The position numbers and the translations under genes are program-made. The notes beneath the pieces are model-generated. The model saw only the letters and a list, made by a program, of their open reading frames with translations. It did not search any database and had not been told where the DNA came from. DNA of 64,000 bases, taken from contig NZ_JAVLAT010000003.1 in assembly GCF_032190615.1 (NCBI RefSeq), positions 463,450 through 527,449 of the forward strand. The letters run 5' to 3'. Below are positions 44,388 to 54,220 of the stretch, in pieces. The stretch is from Brucella pseudogrignonensis. GTDB taxonomy: Bacteria > Pseudomonadota > Alphaproteobacteria > Rhizobiales > Rhizobiaceae. Each line of letters opens with the position of its first letter. Position 1 is the stretch's first letter.

Positions 44388-45214
44388 TCGACCGCGCTCA
44401 CAAGCTCTCGGTCGCACGACAGGCAAAGCTCCTCGGGTTCAGCCGTAGCAGTGTCTACTATTCACCGCGCCCTGTATCGGATGGCGATCTGGCACTGATG
44501 CGTCGGATCGATGAATTGCATTTGGAATATCCATTCGCGGGAAGTCGGATGTTGCAGGGGCTTTTGAAAGGAGAAGGGCTTGAGGTTGGGCGGCTGCATG
44601 TCTCAACACTGATGAAGAAGATGAGCATCGAGGCGATTTACCGTCGCCCAAACACCTCGAAGCCAACGCCTGGGCATAAAATCTATCCCTATCTCCTGCG
44701 CAAGCTAGCGGTCACCAGACCCAATCAGGTGTGGGCAATGGATCTGACGTATATTCCGATGGCGCGAGGCTTTGTCTATCTCTGCGCCGTCGTCGACTGG
44801 TTCAGCCGCAAGGTTCTGTCGTGGCGACTGTCGATCACGATGGAGGCGGACTTCTGCATCGAAGCGGTTGAGGAAGCTCTGGTCCGCTATGGAAAGCCTG
44901 ACATCTTCAATACGGACCAGGGATCACAGTTCACGTCCATCGACTTCACTAATGTGCTGAAAAAGGCAGAGATTGCCATCTCAATGGATGGAAAGGGCGC
45001 ATGGCGGGACAATGTCTTCGTCGAAAGGCTCTGGCGGTCAATCAAATACGAAGAGGTTTATCTTCACGCCTACAAGACCGTGTCCGAGGCCCGCAATGCC
45101 ATCGGCAGATATCTAAATTTCTACAATAGCCGACGCCCACATTCATCGCTTGACCGGCAGACACCGGATCAGGTCTACTTCAACGCGCTGACACCAATGA
45201 TGGTGGCGGCATAA
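44384..45214 (+). CDS. IS3-family OrfB, rve integrase domain
   Basis: 276 residues. Catalytic acids in AMDLTYIPMARG, NTDQGSQFTS and FVERLWRSIKYEE. Joined to OrfA by coupled translation or frameshifting. Intact. Confidence 0.93.
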   Translation: MIDRAHKLSVARQAKLLGFSRSSVYYSPRPVSDGDLALMRRIDELHLEYPFAGSRMLQGLLKGEGLEVGRLHVSTLMKKMSIEAIYRRPNTSKPTPGHKIYPYLLRKLAVTRPNQVWAMDLTYIPMARGFVYLCAVVDWFSRKVLSWRLSITMEADFCIEAVEEALVRYGKPDIFNTDQGSQFTSIDFTNVLKKAEIAISMDGKGAWRDNVFVERLWRSIKYEEVYLHAYKTVSEARNAIGRYLNFYNSRRPHSSLDRQTPDQVYFNALTPMMVAA

Positions 45215-46357
45215 GCGAGGCGGAAATCCACTTAACAAAACGCCCGAAACTGTTTAGACAAACCGAGCCACTTCTGTTTTGTCATCACGTCATAGTCACG
45301 CCGCCAAAGTTAGCTCCGTTACCGGAGATTCATCATCTGCTTGAGGTTATGCGGTTATTATATTGGTTGATGAGTTCGTTTTGATGTCGACTTCATAGTC
45401 CCGCTTATGGATGATAACGGCCCAGGCGATGCGGGCCATTTTATTTGCCAAAGCAACCGCAACGAGCCTGAATGGCTTCTTTGCCAGTAATTGCCTCGCC
45501 CATAGGGCAAGAGCGGACTGGCTGGTTCCCTTCCGGATACTGTAGAGCGCTGCAGTTGCCCCAACAACCAGAAGTTTTCGCAAGTGGCGGTTGCCCATTT
45601 TGGAGATGCGTCCCAGACGTGGCTTTCCGCCACTGGAATATTGTCTGGGCACAAGTCCGAGATAGGCGGCGAATTCGCGTCCGCAGGAGAACTGTTTGGC
45701 AAAAGCTGCAAGACTGGCTGTCATATAGGTTGCAGTCAGCACACCAATACCGGGGATAGTCGCTAGCCGGTTACTGGTTTCACTGTCACGGTGCATTTCC
45801 ACAATTGCGCGGTCGAGTTTGGCAATCTGCCTGTCAGTCTCAATCAGCATCTCTGCCAGCGGTTGCAAGGCAGTGACAGCAATTTCTGGAACCTGCGCAG
45901 AGCTGTTCATCTTCTCCTCCCGGTGTTGCAAAAGCGCAAGCAGGCTGCGGACATTGCGTGCACCTTCAGCGACAACGATCCCCAACTCAGAAAAATGTGC
46001 GCGAATTGCGTTGATCAGGGCTGTACGCTGTGTGATCAGGAGTTCCCGTGCTGAATGGAGCATCAGGGTTGATTGCTGCTCAACGCTCTTTACCGGCGCA
46101 AAGCGCATAGTAGGACGAGAAACAGCTTCACAGATTGCAGCTGCATCCGCAGCATCATTCTTTTGACGCTTCACGTAAGGTTTTACGTAAGCGGGTGAGA
46201 TAAGCCGAACGTCATGTCCTAGAGATTGCAGCGTTTGGGCCCAATAGTGTGCAGTCGCGCAGGCTTCTATGCCAATCAGGCAGGGAGACAGTGTGACCTG
46301 AGACCCTGAACTTCCTCCAAATTTTGGTAGAGTCCGTCACAATGAGGAGACGGACGA

Positions 46358-46624
46358 ATGAAGCGTTCACGGTTCACGGAAGAACAGATCATCGGGATAT
46401 TGAAGGAGCAGGAGGCGGGCGCGAAGACGGCCGATGTCTGCCGCAAGCACGGCATCTCGGATGCAACCTTCTATAAATACAAGGCGAAGTATGGCGGGAT
46501 GGACGTGTCCGATGCCCGCAAGCTGAAGGCGCTTGAGGACGAGAACGCCAAGTTGAAGAAGCTTTTGGCTGAGGCCATACTGGACAATGCGATCCTGAAG
46601 GATGTCGCTTCAAAAAAATGGTGA
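46358..46624 (+). CDS. IS407-group OrfA
   Basis: 88 residues, [20 protein letters not shown], helix-turn-helix then a coiled coil ending [10 protein letters not shown]. Overlaps OrfB by 7 bp. Confidence 0.93.
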   Translation: MKRSRFTEEQIIGILKEQEAGAKTADVCRKHGISDATFYKYKAKYGGMDVSDARKLKALEDENAKLKKLLAEAILDNAILKDVASKKW

Positions 46625-47457
46625 CGCCCGATGTGAAGCGGGATGCGGTGGTTCACGTCTGTTCGCAGCACGGTGTGAGCCAGCGTCGGGCGTGCGAGGT
46701 TCTATCGGTGGATCGGTCGAGCATGCGATACCGCAGTGTGCGGCCTGACGATGCGGCCATTCGGGAGGCTATGAAGAAGGTGGCGTCTGAGCGTCGCCGC
46801 TTCGGCTATCGCCGTATCCACGTGATGCTCGATCGTCAGGGGATCGTCATGAACCTGAAGAAGCTTCGACGTCTCTATCGGGAGGAGAAGCTGACAGTGC
46901 GCAAGCGTGGTGGCAGAAAGCGGGCCTTGGGAACGAGACGCCCTCTGGCTTTGCCGTCACGACCAAACGAGCGTTGGAGCCTGGACTTCGTCAGCGACGC
47001 CTTCACAGATGGCCGGCGGCTCCGGGTGCTGGCGGTCATCGACGACTTCACCCGCGAATGCCTGTGCCTTGTGGCAGATACATCGCTGTCTGGCGCAAGG
47101 ATGGCTCGGGAACTGAATAGTCTCATCGCCAGGCGGGGAAAGCCGAGGACGATTGTCTCGGATAACGGGACGGAGATGACCAGCATGGCCATCCTCAAAT
47201 GGTGCCAGGAGACCAAGGTCGAATGGCACTACATCGCCCCCGGCAAGCCGATGCAAAACGACTTCGTCGAAAGCTTCAACGGCAGCTTCCGCGACGAGTG
47301 CCTCAACGATACGCTGTTCTCGTCGCTCGCTCAAGCCCGCGCCGCAATCACCGCATGGAAGGAGGATTACAACAGGAACAGACCGCACTCGTCACTGGGC
47401 AATATCACCCCCAGCGAATTCGCAATGAAAATGGCTATGGAAAAACAGGCCGCATAA
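46618..47457 (+). CDS. IS407-group OrfB transposase
   Basis: 279 residues. rve core with [27 protein letters not shown] and [17 protein letters not shown]. Intact; acts with OrfA. Confidence 0.94.
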   Translation: MVTPDVKRDAVVHVCSQHGVSQRRACEVLSVDRSSMRYRSVRPDDAAIREAMKKVASERRRFGYRRIHVMLDRQGIVMNLKKLRRLYREEKLTVRKRGGRKRALGTRRPLALPSRPNERWSLDFVSDAFTDGRRLRVLAVIDDFTRECLCLVADTSLSGARMARELNSLIARRGKPRTIVSDNGTEMTSMAILKWCQETKVEWHYIAPGKPMQNDFVESFNGSFRDECLNDTLFSSLAQARAAITAWKEDYNRNRPHSSLGNITPSEFAMKMAMEKQAA

Positions 47458-47777
47458 GGCCAGATTAAAAACTCAAGACTCTCCCGAAAACTGGAGGGAA
47501 GTCGGGTCTCAGGTCAAGTGTCTTGAAAAACGTCAGCATCTGCGAGCGGCGAAGGCGTTTGCGCAACAAAACCTGTCCGTCTGCATCAACCCCATGAACC
47601 TGGAAGACATTCTTTGCAAGATCAAGTCCGATTGTCGTAATCTGTGTCATGATGGATGGCTCCTTTCTATGGTTTGTCCAATGAACCGATAATGGCACAT
47701 CTGATGCACAAGCAGGGCGCCATCCATCACATCACTTTAACCTGAGCAAGTTCGTAATTTTGTCTATGGTGCTGAAA

Positions 47778-48491
47778 TTATGCAGTTTTCATGCAAGCGA
47801 TTTCACGCCACATATTTGTAGCGGTCTGACGCAGCTCGCGATGGTTTGCTGAGGTGAGAAGGTTGCGGGGAAAATGGTGCAGATTGTAAATTGGGTCGTG
47901 AATGGATGCGAAGCGTTGCACATGTCGCGCTGATTTAAAGCGCTTCATGACCCGCTCTCGTCGTCGGATTGGCTGGTGCGAATTCTCAGCGCGGTTGTTC
48001 AAGCCTTTGTGCTGACGATGCTCGCAAACGCTCATCTCCAGTTCTCGTTTGACAGCACCATAAGATCTCAGCTTATCGCGGACCATGACGCGGGCTGAAC
48101 AGCCCTGGCCGCGTAGAAGTTTACGCATGAAACGCTTGGCAGCCTTGGTGTTACGGCGCTTCTGGACCAGAACATCGAGTACAAAGCCATCCTGATCAAC
48201 GGCGCGCCACAGAAAATGCTTCTCACCCTTGATTGTGATGACCATTTCATCCAAGTGCCATTTATCACCAAGGCGTGGTGTGCGACGACGGATCGTATTG
48301 GCGTATTCACGTCCAAACTTCTCCGCCCATTCGTGCACCGTCTTGTAGGTAACAATGATCCCACGGTAAGCCAGCATGTCTTCGACCATGCGAAAGCTGA
48401 GTGGAAAGCGATAATACAGCCATACCGCTTCGGCGATGATCTCAGCAGGGAAACGATGGCGGTGATAAAGAGAAGCGCGAGGTTCGATCAT
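47778..48491 (-). CDS. IS6-family transposase, copy B
   Basis: 237 residues, intact, with D81, D139 and E169. Compared with copy C it has MVRDKLRSYGAVKRELEMSV in place of MVSDKLRSYGAAKRHLGMSV, so its middle part matches the copy at 62614 while both ends match copy C, a mosaic. Confidence 0.92.
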   Translation of the reverse strand: MIEPRASLYHRHRFPAEIIAEAVWLYYRFPLSFRMVEDMLAYRGIIVTYKTVHEWAEKFGREYANTIRRRTPRLGDKWHLDEMVITIKGEKHFLWRAVDQDGFVLDVLVQKRRNTKAAKRFMRKLLRGQGCSARVMVRDKLRSYGAVKRELEMSVCEHRQHKGLNNRAENSHQPIRRRERVMKRFKSARHVQRFASIHDPIYNLHHFPRNLLTSANHRELRQTATNMWREIACMKTA

Positions 48492-48540
48492 GCCGTATGT
48501 TCACAGCTCATGCTTACGTCAAATTTAAGGTAACGGTGCC

Positions 48541-49094
48541 ATAGCCAGCGCACCGATCGGTCCGCAACCACTCACTAGAACGCGCTTGTCCAGCAGGCTG
48601 CCAGCGCGCGCAACCGCATGCAAGGTCACGGCAAATGGCTCAGCCATTGCTGCTTCATTGATAGAAATGTCTTCCGCAACCTTGAAGCATTGCGCCTGTT
48701 CAGCCACCAACCGCTGTCGGAATGCGCCCTGAATATGCGGCATAGGCATTGCACTGCCATAAAAGCGCATATTGAAACAGTGGTTCTGCATGCCTTTCTG
48801 GCAATATTCACAATCACCACATGGCCGGCTTGGCGAGACGGCAACCCGATCACCGATGGCAAGACCGGATACACCACTTCCAAGAGCAACGATCGTTCCG
48901 GCGACTTCGTGTCCCAGGATCATCGGTTCGCGCACGCGAACCGCACCGAACCCACCATGGTTATAATAGTGAAGATCGGAGCCGCAAATGCCGCCCGCTT
49001 CAATCTTCACTTCCACTTGTCCGGTTCCCATAGTTTCAGGCTCCCGTTCTTCAATACGCAAATCTTTTGCGGCGTGAATGACAATAGCTTTCAT
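48541..49094 (-). pseudogene. idnD: L-idonate/zinc-type alcohol dehydrogenase, N-terminal part
   Basis: 184 residues, MKAIVIHAAKDLRIEEREPE onward. Catalytic zinc cysteine in GGICGSDLHYYNHGG, GHEVAG, the structural zinc cysteines CGDCEYCQKGMQNHC, and the start of the Rossmann fold SGCGPIGALAM, where the composite cuts it. The C-terminal 101 residues lie at 53839-54144 on the other strand; about 58 residues between are missing. IdnD oxidises L-idonate to 5-ketogluconate. Confidence 0.85.
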
Positions 49095-49103
49095 GGGTTT
49101 TCC

Positions 49104-50051
49104 TCAAACAACTGGGGTAAGCAGGGCTGAACCGGCAAAATGCGCAGCCAGATTGTCGCGCACGAGTTTGCCCATTGCCTTTCTCGTTTCGACCGTACCG
49201 GACGCGTGGTGTGGCTGAACCAAAACATTGTCGAGCGTCAGGAAACGCGGATTGAGCAATGGTTCGCCCTCGAACACGTCTAGTGCCGCCGAGCCGAGCC
49301 TCCTGCTTTCCAACGCGTCGAGAAGTGCATCTTCGTCGATATTAGACGCCCTCGAAATGTTGATCAGCATGCCATCCGCGCCGAGTGCCTCGATTACCGG
49401 CTTCGATACAATGTGGCGCGTTACAGCCGATGCGGCGAGCGTCACAAACAGAAAGTCGGAATGTCTTGCTAGTTCAGCTGGATCCGCGATGAAGGTCATG
49501 TCCTTAGCAAAGTCACGGGGCGAGACATCGCTATAGGCGATGTCCATATCGAAACCCTTCAGGCGCTTAGCGACTTCGAAGCCGATACGGCCTAAACCGA
49601 GAACACCGGCCTTGCGGCCCCAAACACGACGTTTTAATGGATAAAGGCCTTTTTCTGCCCAGCTTCCGTCTCTGACCCATGCTTCGGCGCTGATCATTCC
49701 GCGCGACTGGACAAGCATCATGCCGATGCCTAGATCGGCAACGTCGTTGGTCAGGACATCCGGGGTATTAGTCACGCGGATACCGCGGGCCCGGGCCGCA
49801 TCGAGATTGACAGCATCGTAACCGACGCCGTAAATCGATATAACTTCTAGCTTCGGCAGCTGGCTAATCAGTTCCGCGGAGGCACCCAATTCGCCACGCG
49901 TGGCAATGCCGCGGATATCGGCACCATATAGCGCCAAAAAAGCCTCGCGGTCGTCCGCTTGGTAAAGCTTGTGTACCTCAAACTGAGCCTCCAACTCCAC
50001 CATATCCCATTCGGGATAGGGTCCGAGCATTAGGATGTTCGGCTTTCTCAT
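49104..50051 (-). CDS. D-2-hydroxyacid dehydrogenase (2-ketogluconate/hydroxypyruvate reductase type)
   Basis: 315 residues from the ATG at 50051 (GGAGG upstream). NAD(P)-binding GVLGLGRIGFEVAKRLKGF at about 145-165; catalytic arginine in LINISRASNIDEDAL, glutamate in DVFEGEP and histidine in VQPHHASGTVE. In the idonate/gluconate context it probably reduces 2-ketogluconate or a related keto acid. Ends 9 bp before idnD and starts 28 bp after gntK. Confidence 0.88.
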   Translation of the reverse strand: MRKPNILMLGPYPEWDMVELEAQFEVHKLYQADDREAFLALYGADIRGIATRGELGASAELISQLPKLEVISIYGVGYDAVNLDAARARGIRVTNTPDVLTNDVADLGIGMMLVQSRGMISAEAWVRDGSWAEKGLYPLKRRVWGRKAGVLGLGRIGFEVAKRLKGFDMDIAYSDVSPRDFAKDMTFIADPAELARHSDFLFVTLAASAVTRHIVSKPVIEALGADGMLINISRASNIDEDALLDALESRRLGSAALDVFEGEPLLNPRFLTLDNVLVQPHHASGTVETRKAMGKLVRDNLAAHFAGSALLTPVV

Positions 50052-50079
50052 AGTTTCCTCCACTCGTTTTTAACACGGT

Positions 50080-50580
50080 CTAAGGACCGTTTAATGATAC
50101 TAAATATTCGAGCGCCGACTCGAGGATCGCTTCCAGCGATTGATCAATGTTTATCGTAACTACCCATTCCTCCGCATAAGGAGACTCGAGCGTCGCGAGT
50201 TGGCTGTCGAGAAGCACTAATGGCATGTAGTCGTGACTACGCGCTGCCATCCGTGCGGCCAGAACGCCGCGATCACCTTCCAGATAGACGAAGACAACAG
50301 GCCTACCAGCCAGCGCTCTAAGCCGATCTCGATATGTCCGCTTCAACGCTGAGCAGGAGATTACGATATTCGTGTCGCCACCAAGTGCTTGGCCAAGTGC
50401 ATCAAGCCATGGCCATCGATCTTTGTCGGTCAAAGGGGTGCCTACCCGCATCTTTTCGACATTGATCGCGGGATGAAGGCTATCACCTTCGATAAAATCG
50501 GCGCCGATACGGCGGGCAAGGCCGTACCCCACAGTGGATTTGCCGCAGCCAGAGACGCCCATGACCACGACGGGCCCCAT
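50080..50580 (-). CDS. gntK: Gluconokinase
   Basis: 166 residues from the ATG at 50580, 11 bp after the idnO stop; a longer frame would overlap idnO by 47 bp. P-loop MGVSGCGKSTVG, then GDSLHPAINVEKMRVGTPLT and DRWPWLDALG, which are the gluconate-binding marks of the GntK/IdnK family. It makes 6-phosphogluconate, the substrate of Gnd, whose broken gene lies at 54221. Confidence 0.92.
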   Translation of the reverse strand: MGPVVVMGVSGCGKSTVGYGLARRIGADFIEGDSLHPAINVEKMRVGTPLTDKDRWPWLDALGQALGGDTNIVISCSALKRTYRDRLRALAGRPVVFVYLEGDRGVLAARMAARSHDYMPLVLLDSQLATLESPYAEEWVVTINIDQSLEAILESALEYLVSLNGP

Positions 50581-50593
50581 GCCTGCCGCGGGG

Positions 50594-51364
50594 TTAGAGG
50601 CTGATTGTGATACCGCCATCGACATAGAGTGTGTGTCCATTTACAAAGGATGAGGCCCGGGAAGACAGGAAGACAGCCGCACCGATCAGTTCCTCGACAT
50701 CGCCCCAGCGACCTGCAGGGGTGCGCTTTTCCAACCAGTCCGTGAAATCTGGATTGTCAACCAGAGCCTGATTGAGCGGTGTCTTAAAATACCCGGGTGC
50801 AAGTGCGTTAATCTGCAACCCGTATTTCGCCCAATCGGTGGCCATGCCGCGAGTCAGATTTTTCACCGCGCCCTTGGTCGTAGTATAAGGCGCTATCCCA
50901 GGACGGGCGAGTTCGCTCTGTACAGAGGCGATGTTGACAATCTTGCCGCGGCGGCGATTGATCATATGCCTGGCTACCGCCTGACCGACGTAAAAGGCGC
51001 TGGAAACATTAGTCTTCAACAGTTGCTCCCAGCGATCCACCGGGAACTCCTTGAGTGGACTGCGAAACTGCATGCCTGCATTGTTTATGAGGATATCGAT
51101 CGGACCAACATCGCTTTCGATCGCATTGACGCCGCGCGTTACCGCGTCGGCGTCCGTCACATCGAAATCACTGGCCGAAACCCGAGCGCCGGCGTCAGTC
51201 AGTTTACGGACAGCCAGGTCTAACTTGCGACGATCACGGCCGTTGAGCACGACTTCAGCGCCGTGTTCGGCGAGTCCTCGCGCAAGCGATAGCCCGATCC
51301 CCTGCGACGAACCCGTGACGAGACCTCGCAGACCGGTAAGATCGAAAAGCGGAAACGTCATCAT
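50594..51364 (-). CDS. idnO: Gluconate 5-dehydrogenase-type SDR
   Basis: 256 residues from the ATG at 51364 (AGGAGTGAAA upstream). Rossmann GLVTGSSQGIGLSLARGLAE near 14-33, NNAGMQFR, catalytic S in VNIASVQSE and YTTTKGA. Highly like 5-ketogluconate reductases (IdnO/Gno). Reduces 5-ketogluconate to gluconate with NADPH. It heads the surviving operon; its promoter has been lost with the gene upstream. Confidence 0.9.
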   Translation of the reverse strand: MMTFPLFDLTGLRGLVTGSSQGIGLSLARGLAEHGAEVVLNGRDRRKLDLAVRKLTDAGARVSASDFDVTDADAVTRGVNAIESDVGPIDILINNAGMQFRSPLKEFPVDRWEQLLKTNVSSAFYVGQAVARHMINRRRGKIVNIASVQSELARPGIAPYTTTKGAVKNLTRGMATDWAKYGLQINALAPGYFKTPLNQALVDNPDFTDWLEKRTPAGRWGDVEELIGAAVFLSSRASSFVNGHTLYVDGGITISL

Positions 51365-51372
51365 TTTCACTC

Positions 51373-51580
51373 CTACGCTGTTAACTCGTGGATAGCGGCG
51401 GAGGTGACACGATGGTAAACCTTACCCTCGAACATGGTGAGGAGATGCTGCGTCTGTTCGCGCGACTGAAAACGTGCATCGCATGCCATAGCGCGCTCAA
51501 GCGCAGTTTGATCCGGATAGGTGATGGCAAGAAGCAGAGGCGTGGAAGGCGCGCCCTCGTCGCGTTCGAGCTCACGGCAG
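51373..51580 (-). pseudogene. Truncated gene upstream of idnO, C-terminal fragment
   Basis: The frame enters from copy C at 51580 and reads VPCRELERDEGAPSTPLLLA, then ITYPDQTALERAMACDARFQ, ending IHELTA. Looks like the C-terminal half of a small ferredoxin-like (dabb/EthD-type) protein, by eye only. Its start was removed by the composite. Confidence 0.5.
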
Positions 51581-51629
51581 GGCACCGTTACCTTAAATTT
51601 GACGTAAGCATGAGCTGTGAACATACGGC

Positions 51630-52343
51630 ATGATCGAACCTCGCGCTTCTCTTTATCACCGCCATCGTTTCCCTGCTGAGATCATCGCCGAAGCGGTATG
51701 GCTGTATTATCGCTTTCCACTCAGCTTTCGCATGGTCGAAGACATGCTGGCTTACCGTGGGATCATTGTTACCTACAAGACGGTGCACGAATGGGCGGAG
51801 AAGTTTGGACGTGAATACGCCAATACGATCCGTCGTCGCACACCACGCCTTGGTGATAAATGGCACTTGGATGAAATGGTCATCACAATCAAGGGTGAGA
51901 AGCATTTTCTGTGGCGCGCAGTTGATCAGGATGGATTTGTACTCGATGTTCTGGTCCAGAAGCGCCGTAATACCAAGGCTGCCAAGCGTTTTATGCGCAA
52001 ACTTCTACGCGGCCAGGGCTGTTCGGCTCGTGTAATGGTCAGCGATAAGCTGAGATCTTATGGTGCTGCCAAACGACACCTGGGGATGAGCGTTTGCGAG
52101 CATCGTCAGCACAAAGGCTTGAACAACCGCGCTGAGAATTCGCACCAGCCAATCCGACGACGAGAGCGGGTCATGAAGCGCTTTAAATCAGCGCGACATG
52201 TGCAACGCTTCGCATCCATTCACGACCCAATTTACAATCTGCACCATTTTCCCCGCAACCTTCTCACCTCAGCAAACCATCGCGAGCTGCGTCAGACCGC
52301 TACAAATATGTGGCGTGAAATCGCTTGCATGAAAACTGCATAA
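51630..52343 (+). CDS. IS6-family transposase, copy C
   Basis: 237 residues, intact, D81/D139/E169 present. Serves as the reference for copies A (frameshifted) and B (mosaic). Confidence 0.94.
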   Translation: MIEPRASLYHRHRFPAEIIAEAVWLYYRFPLSFRMVEDMLAYRGIIVTYKTVHEWAEKFGREYANTIRRRTPRLGDKWHLDEMVITIKGEKHFLWRAVDQDGFVLDVLVQKRRNTKAAKRFMRKLLRGQGCSARVMVSDKLRSYGAAKRHLGMSVCEHRQHKGLNNRAENSHQPIRRRERVMKRFKSARHVQRFASIHDPIYNLHHFPRNLLTSANHRELRQTATNMWREIACMKTA

Positions 52344-52470
52344 TTTCAGCACCATAGACAAAATTACGAACTTGCTCAGGTTAAAGTGATGTGATGGATG
52401 GCGCCCTGCTTGTGCATCAGATGTGCCATTATCGGTTCATTGGACAAACCATAGAAAGGAGCCATCCATC

Positions 52471-53547
52471 ATGACACAGATTACGACAATCGGACTTGAT
52501 CTTGCAAAGAATGTCTTCCAGGTTCATGGGGTTGATGCAGACGGACAGGTTTTGTTGCGCAAACGCCTTCGCCGCTCGCAGATGCTGACGTTTTTCAAGA
52601 CACTGTCTCCCTGCCTGATTGGCATAGAAGCCTGCGCGACTGCACACTATTGGGCCCAAACGCTGCAATCTCTGGGACATGACGTTCGGCTTATCTCACC
52701 CGCTTACGTAAAACCTTACGTGAAGCGTCAAAAGAATGATGCTGCGGATGCAGCTGCAATCTGTGAAGCTGTTTCTCGTCCTACTATGCGCTTTGCGCCG
52801 GTAAAGAGCGTTGAGCAGCAATCAACCCTGATGCTCCATTCAGCACGGGAACTCCTGATCACACAGCGTACAGCCCTGATCAACGCAATTCGCGCACATT
52901 TTTCTGAGTTGGGGATCGTTGTCGCTGAAGGTGCACGCAATGTCCGCAGCCTGCTTGCGCTTTTGCAACACCGGGAGGAGAAGATGAACAGCTCTGCGCA
53001 GGTTCCAGAAATTGCTGTCACTGCCTTGCAACCGCTGGCAGAGATGCTGATTGAGACTGACAGGCAGATTGCCAAACTCGACCGCGCAATTGTGGAAATG
53101 CACCGTGACAGTGAAACCAGTAACCGGCTAGCGACTATCCCCGGTATTGGTGTGCTGACTGCAACCTATATGACAGCCAGTCTTGCAGCTTTTGCCAAAC
53201 AGTTCTCCTGCGGACGCGAATTCGCCGCCTATCTCGGACTTGTGCCCAGACAATATTCCAGTGGCGGAAAGCCACGTCTGGGACGCATCTCCAAAATGGG
53301 CAACCGCCACTTGCGAAAACTTCTGGTTGTTGGGGCAACTGCAGCGCTCTACAGTATCCGGAAGGGAACCAGCCAGTCCGCTCTTGCCCTATGGGCGAGG
53401 CAATTACTGGCAAAGAAGCCATTCAGGCTCGTTGCGGTTGCTTTGGCAAATAAAATGGCCCGCATCGCCTGGGCCGTTATCATCCATAAGCGGGACTATG
53501 AAGTCGACATCAAAACGAACTCATCAACCAATATAATAACCGCATAA
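52471..53547 (+). CDS. IS110-family (IS1111 group) transposase, copy C
   Basis: 358 residues, identical in sequence to copy A. The 3' non-coding stretch 53548-53826 is the same candidate guide-RNA region. Confidence 0.93.
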   Translation: MTQITTIGLDLAKNVFQVHGVDADGQVLLRKRLRRSQMLTFFKTLSPCLIGIEACATAHYWAQTLQSLGHDVRLISPAYVKPYVKRQKNDAADAAAICEAVSRPTMRFAPVKSVEQQSTLMLHSARELLITQRTALINAIRAHFSELGIVVAEGARNVRSLLALLQHREEKMNSSAQVPEIAVTALQPLAEMLIETDRQIAKLDRAIVEMHRDSETSNRLATIPGIGVLTATYMTASLAAFAKQFSCGREFAAYLGLVPRQYSSGGKPRLGRISKMGNRHLRKLLVVGATAALYSIRKGTSQSALALWARQLLAKKPFRLVAVALANKMARIAWAVIIHKRDYEVDIKTNSSTNIITA

Positions 53548-53838
53548 CCTCAAGCAGATGATGAATCTCCGGTAACGGAGCTAACTTTGGCGGCGTGACT
53601 ATGACGTGATGACAAAACATAGCGGAATGGACCGCATAATCAGAAGAACCCGTGGCACCGTATTGCGCATCAGAGCGCGCTAAAGTGATAGGGATCTGAT
53701 CAGGCGGATAACATCAGGGCCAGCGGCATGAAAACGCTGCATCAAAAGGCCGGAGACATGACTGCACCCGACCCGCTCTGCTCAATCATCAAGGAATAGA
53801 CACTTGCCAGACGGGCGCCATCCAGACATAACGGTGCC

Positions 53839-54144
53839 GCCTCAGGCAATGAACAGGCCATCCGCAGCGGGCTGGATGTGTTGAGGCCGCGCTCGGTTCT
53901 GGTGCAGCTTGGACTGAGTGGGGATATTTCACTTCCGCAGAATACCATCGTTGCAAAAGAGATCGAATTGAAAGGCACATTCCGTTTCCATGATGAGTTT
54001 GGTCTGGCCGTTGATCTGATCAATACAAAGCGAGTCAATCTCAAGCCGCTTCTGTCGGCTGTTTATCCGATTGAGGATGCAATTAAAGCATTCGAAATAG
54101 CCGGAGATCGTAGCCAGTCTATGAAAGTTCAGCTAAGTTTCTGA
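53839..54144 (+). pseudogene. idnD: L-idonate 5-dehydrogenase, C-terminal part
   Basis: 101 residues: SGNEQAIRSGLDVLRPRSVL, QLGLSGDISLPQN, KGTFRFHDEFGLAVDLINTK, ending SQSMKVQLSF. This is the end of a zinc-type polyol dehydrogenase and completes the fragment at 48541-49094. Followed 76 bp later by gnd. Confidence 0.83.
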
Positions 54145-54220
54145 TGCAGGATGGAGTAAGAGGCTTGCGCAAAGTTGCGCTAGCGATCTTCGGGACAAGA
54201 ACTGAAAATGGAGAATTCCG

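Larger units (their letters stand above)
43992..45275 (+). mobile_element. IS3-family element inserted in the IS110 3' region of copy B
   Basis: 1284 bp with inverted ends AGAAGTGGCTCGG. The target GTT is duplicated at 43989-43991 and 45276-45278, and deleting the element restores the sequence of copies A and C exactly. Two overlapping ORFs. Confidence 0.93.
46294..47516 (+). mobile_element. IS3-family element of the IS407 type inside the IS110 gene
   Basis: 1223 bp with inverted ends TGACCTGAGACCC. The 4-bp target AGTG is duplicated at 46290-46293 and 47517-47520, the duplication length of the IS407 group. Two overlapping ORFs. The youngest layer of this nest or equal in age to the other IS3 element. 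Confidence 0.93.
45347..47650 (-). pseudogene. IS110 transposase of copy B, split by an IS3 insertion
   Basis: The N-terminal 45 codons (47650-47517) and the remainder (46293-45347) are separated by the IS3 element at 46294-47516. The larger piece encodes residues identical to copies A and C from MKRQKNDAADAAAICEAVSR on. Interrupted in the codons for KTLSPCLIG. Confidence 0.92.
43769..48540 (-). mobile_element. IS6-IS110 composite, copy B, with two nested IS3 insertions
   Basis: On the minus strand it starts GGCACCGTTACC at 48540 and ends at 43769 (plus strand GGCACCGTTATG). Removing the IS3 elements at 43992-45275 (plus one GTT repeat) and 46294-47516 (plus one AGTG repeat) leaves 2258 bp, the size of copy C. 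IS6 part 47737-48540, IS110 part 43770-47736. Confidence 0.88.
51581..53838 (+). mobile_element. IS6-IS110 composite, copy C
   Basis: 2258 bp, same layout and ends as copy A (GGCACCGTTACC to TAACGGTGCC). IS6 part 51581-52384, IS110 part to 53828. It inserts in, or marks a junction within, the idnD gene. Flanking octamers CACGGCAG and GCCTCAGG do not match, which fits a rearranged copy. Confidence 0.9.
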
